Assembly (NCBI GenBank): GCA_937900125.1
Contig: CALCEK010000022.1
Location: forward strand, 1 to 11,173
Source: an uncultured Treponema sp.
GTDB taxonomy: Bacteria > Spirochaetota > Spirochaetia > Treponematales > Treponemataceae
Direction: 5' to 3'
DNA length: 11,173 bases
Shown: piece by piece, positions 1-6,232 of the stretch
How positions within the stretch are numbered: position 1 is the stretch's first letter
Layout: every line of letters begins with the position of its first letter
Made by a program: the position numbers and the translations under genes
Notes under the pieces: model-generated
Seen by the model: only the letters and a program-made list of their open reading frames with translations
What the model was told of the DNA's origin: nothing
Database searches by the model: none

Positions 1-67
1 CAACTTCAGAAACAACTTCAGAAACAACTTCAGAAACAACTTCAGAAACAACTTCAGAAACAACTTC
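1..67 (+). repeat. 12-bp tandem repeat, five full copies, in frame
   Basis: The unit CAACTTCAGAAA is repeated exactly at 1-12, 13-24, 25-36, 37-48 and 49-60, followed by a partial copy (CAACTTC, 61-67). It encodes Thr-Thr-Ser-Glu in the surrounding reading frame. The array may continue upstream of the window. Identical copies at the DNA level suggest recent expansion or active homogenisation. Because the unit is a multiple of three, changes in copy number would alter linker length without breaking the frame. Confidence 0.97.
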
Positions 68-524
68 TTATGATAGTCCCGCAGGTGGAACTTACAATGT
101 AACTGAGTATTCCGAAAAAACGGAAAGCACAGAAGTGACATATACAAAGAGCGGAACAAGCATAACTTGTGTTTCAACTGAAGGTGATGTTGAAACGACA
201 ACTGTTTATACAAAATCAGGAGATTCTTACACGGCTACAGTTAATGAAGAGGATGCTACATCAACACTGGATAGTGATGTTGAAACTATGCTTAGTTCAT
301 CAGTTGTTTTTGAAACTGATAATACTTGTATGCTGGGAGAAAGGAGCGGAACTTATACTGTTTCTGATAGCACCTGCACCGTTGTTATAGTTGAGGATAA
401 TGAATCTTGGGAATTTACAACAACAGATGGTTGGGTAACAATTTCTTGTTCTTGGGAATCAACTAATAATAATAATGATGATGATACTACTACTACATGT
501 ATTATGACATTTACACGGCAATAA
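1..524 (+). CDS. 3' part of a Thr/Ser-rich, probably surface or secreted protein
   Basis: This is the C-terminal part of a gene that begins before the window. The reading frame is open from the first bases (codons start at position 3) and ends at TAA 522-524. The GTG at 135 is an internal valine, not a start. The visible part opens with a Thr-Ser-Glu-Thr repeat encoded by 12-bp tandem copies. About 150 residues follow that are rich in Thr, Ser, Val and Tyr in short alternating stretches (YTKSG occurs twice), as in a beta-rich fold. The end carries runs of Asn, Asp and Thr before a basic tail (TRQ). Low Lys/Arg and high Thr/Ser suggest an exported protein with a flexible repeat linker before a beta domain. 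This composition recalls lipocalin-like lipoproteins of treponemes, but I do not recognise a family. The signal peptide would lie upstream and cannot be seen. Confidence 0.75.
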   Translation, partial: TSETTSETTSETTSETTSETTSYDSPAGGTYNVTEYSEKTESTEVTYTKSGTSITCVSTEGDVETTTVYTKSGDSYTATVNEEDATSTLDSDVETMLSSSVVFETDNTCMLGERSGTYTVSDSTCTVVIVEDNESWEFTTTDGWVTISCSWESTNNNNDDDTTTTCIMTFTRQ

Positions 525-533
525 TTTTAATGT

Positions 534-578
534 TTCCCGCGCAAGTACAGTCTAGCCGCGCGGGAGCTAATGTTTTTT
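534..578 (+). terminator. Rho-independent terminator after the repeat-containing gene
   Basis: CCCGCGC (536-542) pairs exactly with GCGCGGG (558-564), and T535-A565 extends the stem. The loop is 15 nt. Six T residues follow at 573-578, about 8 nt beyond the stem. It lies 11 nt after the stop codon. The T run also forms one arm of a second weak hairpin (TTTTTCG 574-580 with CGAAAAA 589-595). The gap between stem and T tract is slightly long, so efficiency is uncertain. Confidence 0.65.
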
Positions 579-684
579 CGTACATTCGCGAAAAATCGGC
601 ACGATGCTAAAGCGTGTCATTCTGAAAGTCCTCCTATCTTTTTTACAGCCAAACAAGCCAAAAATCGCTAGAATTATACAATAG

Positions 685-716
685 ACCTGTTCTGAAACTG
701 AAGTTTCCGAACAGGT
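685..716. repeat. Near-perfect 32-bp palindrome
   Basis: ACCTGTTC (685-692) pairs with GAACAGGT (709-716), and GAAACT (694-699) with AGTTTC (702-707). The arms are separated only by a single 1x1 mismatch (T693/C708) and a GA apex. RNA from either strand would fold into a very stable hairpin. T residues 716-718 follow, too few for a classic terminator. It lies inside a gene-free stretch, about 160 nt from any coding region. It could be a dispersed palindromic element or the end of an unannotated transcript; the sequence alone does not decide. Confidence 0.7.
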
Positions 717-741
717 TTAATAAACAGAATACTTTTACATC

Positions 742-777
742 AATTTTAAGTCTTTTTTAAATTTTAAGTCTTTTTTA
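742..777 (+). repeat. 18-bp tandem duplication
   Basis: The unit AATTTTAAGTCTTTTTTA occurs exactly twice, at 742-759 and 760-777. Each copy ends in six T residues. It sits between the 32-bp palindrome and the start region of the small broken gene. The rest of 525-849 holds no coding region that I can support. Confidence 0.95.
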
Positions 778-849
778 TCGGAAAAATTATGTTGAGGAAT
801 GTAAGCCATACTATACTTAAACAAGCACAAGGATCTGCAGGGGGCGATT

Positions 850-1207
850 ATGACCGACGATGAATTAAAAAATCGAAAAAGACAAAAAAATAACTGAGCT
901 GAACAATGCGAGCGCAGACGCGCTTCTTTTTTCCTTGCTTAAAGACACTAAAGACTCTGAACATGGGATTTTAGATTCAACAAAAACCGCTACGATGGCT
1001 TTTGGCCGTGTCGGTGAAAACGTCGTTTTTTTCAAGCTCGCCGCAGATTTTAAGAAATGGCTTCCCAAAATGCAGACCGTGATTGCGGCATTTTCCGCCC
1101 CTTCAAAAACAGGGCAGGAGCTGCTCTCGGTGATTCAAGGCGAAAAAACTGCCGCTTGCGACTACCGGCGGTCGTTGGCAATGCGTTTAACGGATGCGTT
1201 TTTCTAA
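850..1207 (+). pseudogene. Small gene of unknown function interrupted by a +1 frameshift
   Basis: An ATG at 850 has a good ribosome site (AGGGGG 839-844, 5 nt away), and a possible -10 box (TATACT 812-817) lies upstream without a clear -35. The first frame stops at TGA 895 after 15 codons. The next frame is open from just after TAA 866-868 to TAA 1205-1207 and encodes a plausible Leu/Lys/Ala-rich protein. Removing one A from the six-A run at 867-872, or from the seven-A run at 884-890, joins the two into about 118 codons. The joined product would be cytoplasmic, with no signal peptide or membrane segment. I do not recognise its family. Possible explanations are a real mutation, a homopolymer sequencing error, or slippage-dependent expression. 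It converges on the cyclase gene with a 12-nt gap. Confidence 0.55.
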
Positions 1208-1219
1208 AATCAGCAGGCA

Positions 1220-2629
1220 CTACCTATAGCTTCCGTATTTCTCTTTAAATTTCTTTTTGTTTGCGTACATATCCTTGTCGGCGGCTTTGATTGTTTCCCT
1301 TGGAGTCTTGCAATTTGTAGAATCAGCCATTCCAAGCGAGCCTGAAAACCTAAATTTCGGATCATCTTCTTCTGCCCGAATTTTCTCAAAGTTTTCTGTG
1401 ACTTCGCCGAGAAGTTTATGGCGATTGATATAATCACGGCCTTTTAGAATTACGGCAAATTCATCACCACCGATTCTAAAAACAGGAGAATGAGCGAAAG
1501 TGTCGCACAAGATAGTGCAAGAACCGATAATATACGCATCGCCCGCTTCATGGCCATAAGTGTCATTAATCATCTTCAAATCATTTACATCCATTAGGAC
1601 AATGCCATATTCTTCAGAATCCAAAAGTTCCGAAATCTTTGCGGTAAAAGCAGCCTTGTTCCCAACATTCGTCATTGAATCCCGCAAGGCAAGATTTCCA
1701 AGCTCGTTTATCTTTTCATTTTTGTCAAGGATTTCATTCTCTGCTTTTTTATACTTAGTTCGATAATATATGCTGTCCTCTTCTGCCGTCAAAAGAGATT
1801 CATAAAGAATGCCGATTTCATTGTCTGATTCCAGTCCGAGTCCTTTCAGCATTTCAAGGTTTTCATTCAAATTTTCCTCGGTATCATACTTAAAACTAGA
1901 AACAGCCACTGATATGGATAAAAGCGGCTTTGTTACAACACTCCTAAGGAAAGAAATAGCAATAACGAGGATAGCGATACATACGGCGGTGAGAATCAAG
2001 CCAAGAATTATGATAAAGCGGATATTTTGCCTGTGAAGATTTTCCATTGAAAAATCAACACACGCACTGGCAATATAATTGCCATTTTCATCAAAAAAAG
2101 GTTTTGCGAAAGAAAGAAGATAGCCGTCCTCACCAGAGAAAGCCGTCTCAAACACAGGATCCTTGCTTGTAATAAGCTCATCGATTTTTGAGGCAAACGG
2201 CTCAAGTATGATATATTTTCCACCAACCCAATCAATGCTTGCCTGATTCGGCGTGTCCGTGTACTCATCCTCAAGGTCAATAATTATTGTTCCCGAAGGC
2301 ACTCCATCCTCGTCTTTGTAAAGCCGATAGACATACATATAAAACACATCCGGGTAATTGTGCTTTAGCTGATAATAATGCTTCATTATCCTCATATATT
2401 CGGGTGAGCTGTAATTTTCCTTGATGTAATAATCCATTTTTTTGAAATCAAGGTCTGCTATCATCAGATTTGTAATGCCGTCAGCCATTCTCCAGTATTC
2501 GCTGACCATTTGTTGCTCCACACGGAAATATGTAATGATTACAGTAAAAGCCAGCAACACCAAGAAACCGAAAGAAATCAGTATAGGAAGGTTTTTTGAG
2601 ATTGACTTATAATGCTGGGTTTTTGCCAC
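1220..2629 (-). CDS. Membrane-bound diguanylate cyclase (extracytoplasmic sensor plus GGDEF)
   Basis: This 469-residue protein makes cyclic di-GMP from two GTP. It has a membrane helix (about 16-35), an extracytoplasmic sensor segment (about 36-202), a second helix (about 203-228), a HAMP-like and coiled-coil linker (about 229-310) and a GGDEF domain (about 311-469). The segment around 158-194 (SFAKPFFDENGNYIA) resembles Cache domains. The active-site motif is intact: GGDEF at 387-391, with D347 in DVND and NDTYGHEAGD at 355-364. The usual inhibitory RxxD site five residues before GGDEF is absent (FAHS there), so product inhibition through that site is not expected. The start is GTG at 2629; GAGG lies 4 nt upstream and no in-frame Met occurs before residue 41. 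It is divergent from the PilZ gene. The stimulus is unknown. Confidence 0.93.
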   Translation of the reverse strand: MAKTQHYKSISKNLPILISFGFLVLLAFTVIITYFRVEQQMVSEYWRMADGITNLMIADLDFKKMDYYIKENYSSPEYMRIMKHYYQLKHNYPDVFYMYVYRLYKDEDGVPSGTIIIDLEDEYTDTPNQASIDWVGGKYIILEPFASKIDELITSKDPVFETAFSGEDGYLLSFAKPFFDENGNYIASACVDFSMENLHRQNIRFIIILGLILTAVCIAILVIAISFLRSVVTKPLLSISVAVSSFKYDTEENLNENLEMLKGLGLESDNEIGILYESLLTAEEDSIYYRTKYKKAENEILDKNEKINELGNLALRDSMTNVGNKAAFTAKISELLDSEEYGIVLMDVNDLKMINDTYGHEAGDAYIIGSCTILCDTFAHSPVFRIGGDEFAVILKGRDYINRHKLLGEVTENFEKIRAEEDDPKFRFSGSLGMADSTNCKTPRETIKAADKDMYANKKKFKEKYGSYR

Positions 2630-2669
2630 AACGCCTCACATAATTTTGGAGTATTATCTATTTAATTCC

Positions 2670-2698
2670 ACTTTAAGACCATAATTGTCTTTCGTCAA
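2670..2698 (-). promoter_or_regulatory. Possible promoter of the diguanylate cyclase gene
   Basis: On the minus strand, TTGACG (2698-2693) is followed after 17 nt by TAAAGT (2675-2670). The -35 box matches the consensus well (5/6) and the -10 box moderately (4/6). Transcription would start near 2663, leaving a leader of about 33 nt before the GTG. Other A/T-rich hexamers nearby could serve instead. Confidence 0.35.
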
Positions 2699-2714
2699 GA
2701 AATTTATTTCAGTT

Positions 2715-2922
2715 TTATATCAGCCGTTCTCCACGTACATTTTTAGCACTTGCGCTCCGCCATCCGCGCACTTTGTTTGCGGAACAATGTGCTTGTTTTT
2801 GTAAGAAGGGTGCACTTTTAGCAAAAAAAACGCAGCTTTGCAAACAAAGGCTCTTGCTAAAAATATTAGGCATCTCTAAAAATTCAATTTTTAGAACTTT
2901 CCTATTTAATTTTTTTAGGAAA
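2715..2922. other. Gene-free divergent region with palindromes
   Basis: The 347 bp between the cyclase and PilZ starts hold no gene I can support. Two inverted repeats are clear. TCTAAAAATT (2875-2884) and AATTTTTAGA (2886-2895) form a near-continuous palindrome around C2885. TTTCCTA (2898-2904) and TAGGAAA (2916-2922) flank an 11-nt loop. The stretch 2723-2875 stays open in two minus-strand frames of about 51 codons. One has no ATG; the other starts at an ATG at 2873 and has no convincing ribosome site. These may be remnants or chance. Confidence 0.5.
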
Positions 2923-2941
2923 ACATCACAAAAATTCCCCC

Positions 2942-2970
2942 TTTACATAAAATAAAGAATGACGTATTAT
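2942..2970 (+). promoter_or_regulatory. Sigma-70-type promoter of the PilZ gene
   Basis: TTTACA (2942-2947) and TATTAT (2965-2970) are separated by exactly 17 nt; each box matches the consensus at 5 of 6 positions. Initiation 6-7 nt after the -10 box would fall on or next to the ATG at 2977. This implies a leaderless or nearly leaderless transcript and excludes the upstream ATG at 2959, which lies inside the promoter. Confidence 0.6.
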
Positions 2971-2976
2971 AGGGGT

Positions 2977-3828
2977 ATGGCCATTGTAACAAATCAGCAG
3001 ATTGCTAAATACTACGAAGATTATCGGGACACAGAAGTTGCTTTCACAAAAGATGTAATTCATACTTTATCTGCGGATCCTAGACAAATTTATATTAAAT
3101 GCAACGGTTCTCAGTGGCCGTGCATTATCAATTCCGCCTCGCTTTCCTCTGCAAAGATAATTATTGGAAAAACTGGAGGAGCGTTTCAACAAATTGCAAA
3201 AAAGGACGCGCCACCTGTAAGTATTCGGTTTTCCTTTTACCAGTCAGATGGTCAGTTGATGACTTTCTTTGTTTCGGGAAAAGTCGTGAATTTTGCGGCT
3301 CACGGAGCGGATTTAGTTATTGCCACAATCCAATATACTCAGCGTCCACCAGAAGATTTAATTGAAAAATTGGGAACTTTGTTAGACGCACAAGCAAATT
3401 ATGCTCGTCGCAAGGATGAGCGTGTAGTTATAACGCCCGAAGTTTCAAAAAAAATGGGGCTAAAGACCGATTGCAACATTTCTGTGCAGAATGTTCCTCG
3501 CAGATGTGTTATTCAAGATTTGGCGTTTAGCGGAACAAAAGTTATTATGTTTGGACTTGCCCAATATTCTCAAAATAAAGAAAGCGTTCTTTCTGTGGAA
3601 TTTGACGAACCCCACGAAACTATTGCGATAAAAGGAACAATTATAGAAACAAACCTTGTTCAAGGCAGAAAAGACGTTTTTATTGCAAATATTCAATTTG
3701 ATGAAGCTTCTTTGCCGACAAAATTTAAGATTCGTTTTAATGATTATTTAAGTTCTGTGCGTAAAACAGAGACTTCTGCCCCGCAAGGACAATTTGTTCC
3801 CGAAGAGGACGATGAAGGCGCAATTTAA
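2977..3828 (+). CDS. PilZ-domain protein, probable cyclic di-GMP receptor
   Basis: This 283-residue cytoplasmic protein has no signal peptide or membrane helix. The N-terminal part (about 1-140) is mixed alpha/beta, as in the PilZN-type domains of YcgR and spirochaetal PlzA proteins. The C-terminal part (about 143-255) matches PilZ. The RxxxR motif is present (R145-K-D-E-R149), and the second motif appears as D181-L-A-F-S-G186. The canonical D/NxSxxG would have Ser where Ala183 stands. The acidic tail (EEDDE) looks disordered. PilZ proteins bind cyclic di-GMP and change motility, adhesion or other outputs, and the divergent neighbour is a cyclase. I chose ATG 2977 over ATG 2959 because the promoter overlaps the latter. 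The AGGGG at 2971-2975 is too close to act as a normal ribosome site. Confidence 0.85.
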   Translation: MAIVTNQQIAKYYEDYRDTEVAFTKDVIHTLSADPRQIYIKCNGSQWPCIINSASLSSAKIIIGKTGGAFQQIAKKDAPPVSIRFSFYQSDGQLMTFFVSGKVVNFAAHGADLVIATIQYTQRPPEDLIEKLGTLLDAQANYARRKDERVVITPEVSKKMGLKTDCNISVQNVPRRCVIQDLAFSGTKVIMFGLAQYSQNKESVLSVEFDEPHETIAIKGTIIETNLVQGRKDVFIANIQFDEASLPTKFKIRFNDYLSSVRKTETSAPQGQFVPEEDDEGAI

Positions 3829-3840
3829 TTTTCTAACATT

Positions 3841-3888
3841 AGCCTAGTGTGGAGCAGTTTTTCGCATTAGGCTTGGTGTTTTTGTTTT
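3841..3888 (+). terminator. Rho-independent terminator after the PilZ gene (first of two)
   Basis: AGCCTAGTG (3841-3849) pairs with CATTAGGCT (3865-3873) through nine pairs, including one G-T wobble. The loop is 15 nt. A T-rich run follows (3879-3883 and 3885-3888). It begins 12 nt after the PilZ stop codon. Confidence 0.75.
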
Positions 3889-3890
3889 AA

Positions 3891-3915
3891 GCCCCGAATC
3901 GTTCGGGGTGATTTT
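3891..3915 (+). terminator. Second tandem terminator hairpin
   Basis: CCCCGAA (3892-3898) pairs perfectly with TTCGGGG (3902-3908) around a TCG loop, and a G-T pair can extend the stem. Four T residues follow at 3912-3915. Together with the preceding hairpin it insulates the TPR gene from PilZ transcription. The T tract is short, so it may act mainly as a backup. Confidence 0.65.
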
Positions 3916-3962
3916 GTCAAATTCAAAACGATTCCCTTTTATTATCATTTTAAGAGTACTTT

Positions 3963-5117
3963 ATGAATTCAACAGAGCCATTATCTTCAGTTTATTTTAT
4001 ACATTTGCCCGATGGATTTTCGCTTTCCAAACACGCCGTTTCGATTGACCCCAAAATCCCGCTCCCCGTTCAAAAAAAGGAAAAAGTCGATTCTGATTCT
4101 TTTGACCCGAACGAACTTTCGCAAGAGCAAATTTTGGCTGGAATTTTGACAATTTTGGCGTATGACAGTTCAAATGAACACGCAGATTATTACCGAAAGC
4201 TAATTCAAGAGGCGCGTCCAGGAATAAAAGAAGAGCTTGCTGAGGCCGCAATTTTAAAAACAAAAAATGAAGATTGGGACTTGGCAGAAGAAATTTGGCT
4301 CGCGCTAAAAGGGCTTGCTCCCGAAGACACCGCAATTACAATCGATATTGCCCTATTTTTTGACCAAAGAGCCGACTCTTACCGCAAGTCAGGTTTGCAT
4401 GAAGACGCGGATGCCTACGACGACACCGCACTTCAATATTACACAAAAGCGATGGATGTTGAGCCAGAAGTTCCAGATGCTTTTTTTAACGCGGGATTTT
4501 TCTTTTTAAAGCAAAATTTGTATGCAAAAGCCCGTGATTGTTTTGAAAGTTTTTTGGGGCTAACAGTAGGCGAAAAGGACGAAACTCTCGGTGAAAATGG
4601 TGCTTACAAAAAAGAACGCGCACAAGAAATCATCGAAAAAATAAAAATTCGCAATTTGGAAAATGACCGTTTTCACAATGCCTACAAACTAATTTCTAGC
4701 GGGCAAGAAGAAAAGGGCTTAGACGAGATTCGGAAATTTTTGCAAGACAATCCTGCTGTTTGGAATGCGTGGTTTTTGTTAGGCTGGGGACTTAGAAAAC
4801 TTGAACGCTACGAAGACGCAAAACTCGCATTTGAAAAAGCGCGTGAATGTGACGGTGGCGATGAAAATGCGGATACTTTAAACGAGCTTGCCATTTGCCA
4901 AATGGAAACTGGGGATTTTGAAGGCGCACACATAAGCCTAAATGACGCACTTTCTTTGGAACCAGAAAATACAAAAATTATCAGCAATTTGGGATATTTA
5001 AATCTAAAATTGGGAGATGAGGAAGAAGCGAGAAAATATTTTGTTACAGTCCTTGAACTCGACCCAAATGATAAAATTGCCCCCATTGAATTAGCGCGAT
5101 TAGAAGCCGAATCCTAA
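3963..5117 (+). CDS. Cytoplasmic TPR-repeat protein
   Basis: This 384-residue protein has no signal peptide or membrane helix. A distinct N-terminal segment (about 1-50, with the KKEKVDSDSFDP linker) is followed by helical repeats with tetratricopeptide spacing. Likely units lie near 88-120, 138-168, 173-204, 235-265, 267-300, 303-335 and 337-370. The last three are most canonical (WFLLGWGLRKLERYEDAKLA; LNELAICQMETGDFEGA; LGYLNLKLGDEEEARKYF, each ending near a D/EP turn). TPR domains bind other proteins, so this is probably a scaffold or adaptor; the partner is not shown. AAGAG (3952-3956) lies 6 nt before the ATG. A TATTAT box (3940-3945) precedes it without a clear -35. It converges on the DUF192 gene with a 10-nt gap. 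A TPR protein occurs near this neighbourhood in T. pallidum, as far as I recall. Confidence 0.88.
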   Translation: MNSTEPLSSVYFIHLPDGFSLSKHAVSIDPKIPLPVQKKEKVDSDSFDPNELSQEQILAGILTILAYDSSNEHADYYRKLIQEARPGIKEELAEAAILKTKNEDWDLAEEIWLALKGLAPEDTAITIDIALFFDQRADSYRKSGLHEDADAYDDTALQYYTKAMDVEPEVPDAFFNAGFFFLKQNLYAKARDCFESFLGLTVGEKDETLGENGAYKKERAQEIIEKIKIRNLENDRFHNAYKLISSGQEEKGLDEIRKFLQDNPAVWNAWFLLGWGLRKLERYEDAKLAFEKARECDGGDENADTLNELAICQMETGDFEGAHISLNDALSLEPENTKIISNLGYLNLKLGDEEEARKYFVTVLELDPNDKIAPIELARLEAES

Positions 5118-5127
5118 TTTGTACTGA

Positions 5128-5613
5128 TTATTTAATTGACCTAAGCGGGTTTCCGTTGCTTAAACAAACTGTGTCGCCTACGCTTATGCCAACTTTTGTA
5201 AACCACCCCTGCGGAACTTCAAGGGCAAAACGCACAGAGCGTGTTGACGGCACACTTGCTAAACTGTAGGGGGTCATATCTAAAATGTCTGTAATTGTTC
5301 CCGAACTTGTTATGTATGCAATGGAAAGCGGGTGCGGGGTATTTTTCATCCAAAAGTTGAGCATTTGGTCTTTTTCAAAAACAAAAAGCATTCCTGTTCC
5401 ATCGGGGATAATTTTGCGATTCATAAAACCGTAATTTCTTTCTTCTTCTTTGATTGCCAATTCTGCCGTTAGAGTGGCTTCGCCACTGTTTGTTTTAATA
5501 ACAATTTCAGCTTTTTTTAAGGAAGAATTCTGTTCAGGTTGTTTCCCCGCACAAGAAATGCTTGTAAAAAGAAAAATTAAAATGTTCAAACTTAATAAAA
5601 AATGCTTTTTCAT
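5128..5613 (-). CDS. DUF192-family lipoprotein
   Basis: This 161-residue protein has a Lys-rich start, a hydrophobic segment (about 5-19) and a lipobox-like SISC with Cys21. It is therefore probably a lipoprotein anchored outside the cytoplasm; spirochaetal lipoboxes are loose. Residues about 36-158 match the DUF192 family (PF02643): RNYGFMNRK at 59-67, GTGMLFVFE at 72-80, NFWMKNTPHPLSIAYI at 86-101, and the late ALEVPQGWFTKVGISVGD region. The family has no agreed biochemical role. It is the last gene after the cNMP-binding and exported-protein genes, 67 nt behind the latter, and could be read through or have its own start. No strong Shine-Dalgarno precedes the ATG: an A/T-only stretch occupies the expected place. 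That makes the exact start slightly less certain, but the signal peptide supports it. Confidence 0.88.
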   Translation of the reverse strand: MKKHFLLSLNILIFLFTSISCAGKQPEQNSSLKKAEIVIKTNSGEATLTAELAIKEEERNYGFMNRKIIPDGTGMLFVFEKDQMLNFWMKNTPHPLSIAYITSSGTITDILDMTPYSLASVPSTRSVRFALEVPQGWFTKVGISVGDTVCLSNGNPLRSIK

Positions 5614-5680
5614 AAAAAAAATATTAGCTTATATTACACCTTGATTTTCTGCGCATTTACTGCACTCAATGTACGAAAAA

Positions 5681-6232
5681 TCATAATCCCTGCAAAAATT
5701 TATCCCTAGAATCTTCCTCCGAAGTCTGCTTTACCTGAGAATCATTTTGCAATTTGTCAAAAACCGCCTTATCTGTATATTTTAGCGTTAATGGGCGTTC
5801 GAGCGACAAAATAACAGAATCATTTTTCCATTCAGATTTTTCGGGATTCAAAGAATCGGGATTGCCGTATTTTTCGCAGAGAGTTTTAAAAATCGAATAG
5901 TAATCCATCTTTTGCGGATTTACATTTATTGTAACGATATAGAGTTTTTCATCGTAAAACTGAAACCAGCAACGTTCCAAAAACGAATAGGGGGCATTTA
6001 TTTTTGTGTCGGTTTCAATTAAAACCCGTGCGTCACCAGGCAACAAAGAAACATCGCGGTCGCCCCGATAGCCAAATTGGGAATCTTTTTTTAGCTCATT
6101 TTTTACCGAATCGAGTGACATTCCCAACTTTACATTTGCATAGCCCTGCGGAAGACTTTCTTCTGCAAACAAAACAAGGCTGAGTGGCAAAAGCAATACT
6201 ATAAAAACGTATAGAGTTTTTTTGTTAGCCAT
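5681..6232 (-). CDS. Small exported protein of unknown function
   Basis: This 183-residue protein starts with a classic signal peptide (MANKK, hydrophobic 8-22, likely cut after LFA23), so the mature form is probably periplasmic. The first mature segment, GYANVKLGMSLDSVKNEL (30-47), resembles the 'LGMS..eV' helix seen at the start of small envelope domains. Two alternating strand regions follow (about 85-105 and 138-152). The C terminus is polar and charged. I do not recognise a family; a homologue may be the small gene beside TP0089 in T. pallidum. The ATG at 6232 lies inside the end of the upstream cNMP gene in an 8-nt overlap. A perfect AGGAGG (6242-6237) sits 4 nt before it within that gene's last codons. 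This arrangement strongly suggests translational coupling. Confidence 0.85.
   Translation of the reverse strand: MANKKTLYVFIVLLLPLSLVLFAEESLPQGYANVKLGMSLDSVKNELKKDSQFGYRGDRDVSLLPGDARVLIETDTKINAPYSFLERCWFQFYDEKLYIVTINVNPQKMDYYSIFKTLCEKYGNPDSLNPEKSEWKNDSVILSLERPLTLKYTDKAVFDKLQNDSQVKQTSEEDSRDKFLQGL

Noticed and set aside
1..60. CRISPR-like array
   Set aside because: The 12-bp units are contiguous with no spacers and lie within a coding frame.
135..524. A 129-residue gene starting at GTG 135
   Set aside because: The same frame is open back to the first base of the window through the tandem repeat, and GTG 135 has no ribosome site. It is an internal codon of a longer gene.
1..716. Eight-base complementarity between the tandem repeat (AACTTCAG) and the palindrome core (CTGAAGTT)
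   Set aside because: Eight matching bases in A/T-rich DNA are expected by chance, and the sequences sit in different contexts.
2773..2955. A 60-residue plus-strand frame before the PilZ gene
   Set aside because: It has a non-ATG start without a ribosome site, low-complexity Lys/Phe composition, and overlaps the PilZ promoter.
3997..4335. A 112-residue minus-strand frame inside the TPR gene
   Set aside because: It is a shadow of a clear TPR coding region, with no ribosome site or recognisable domain.
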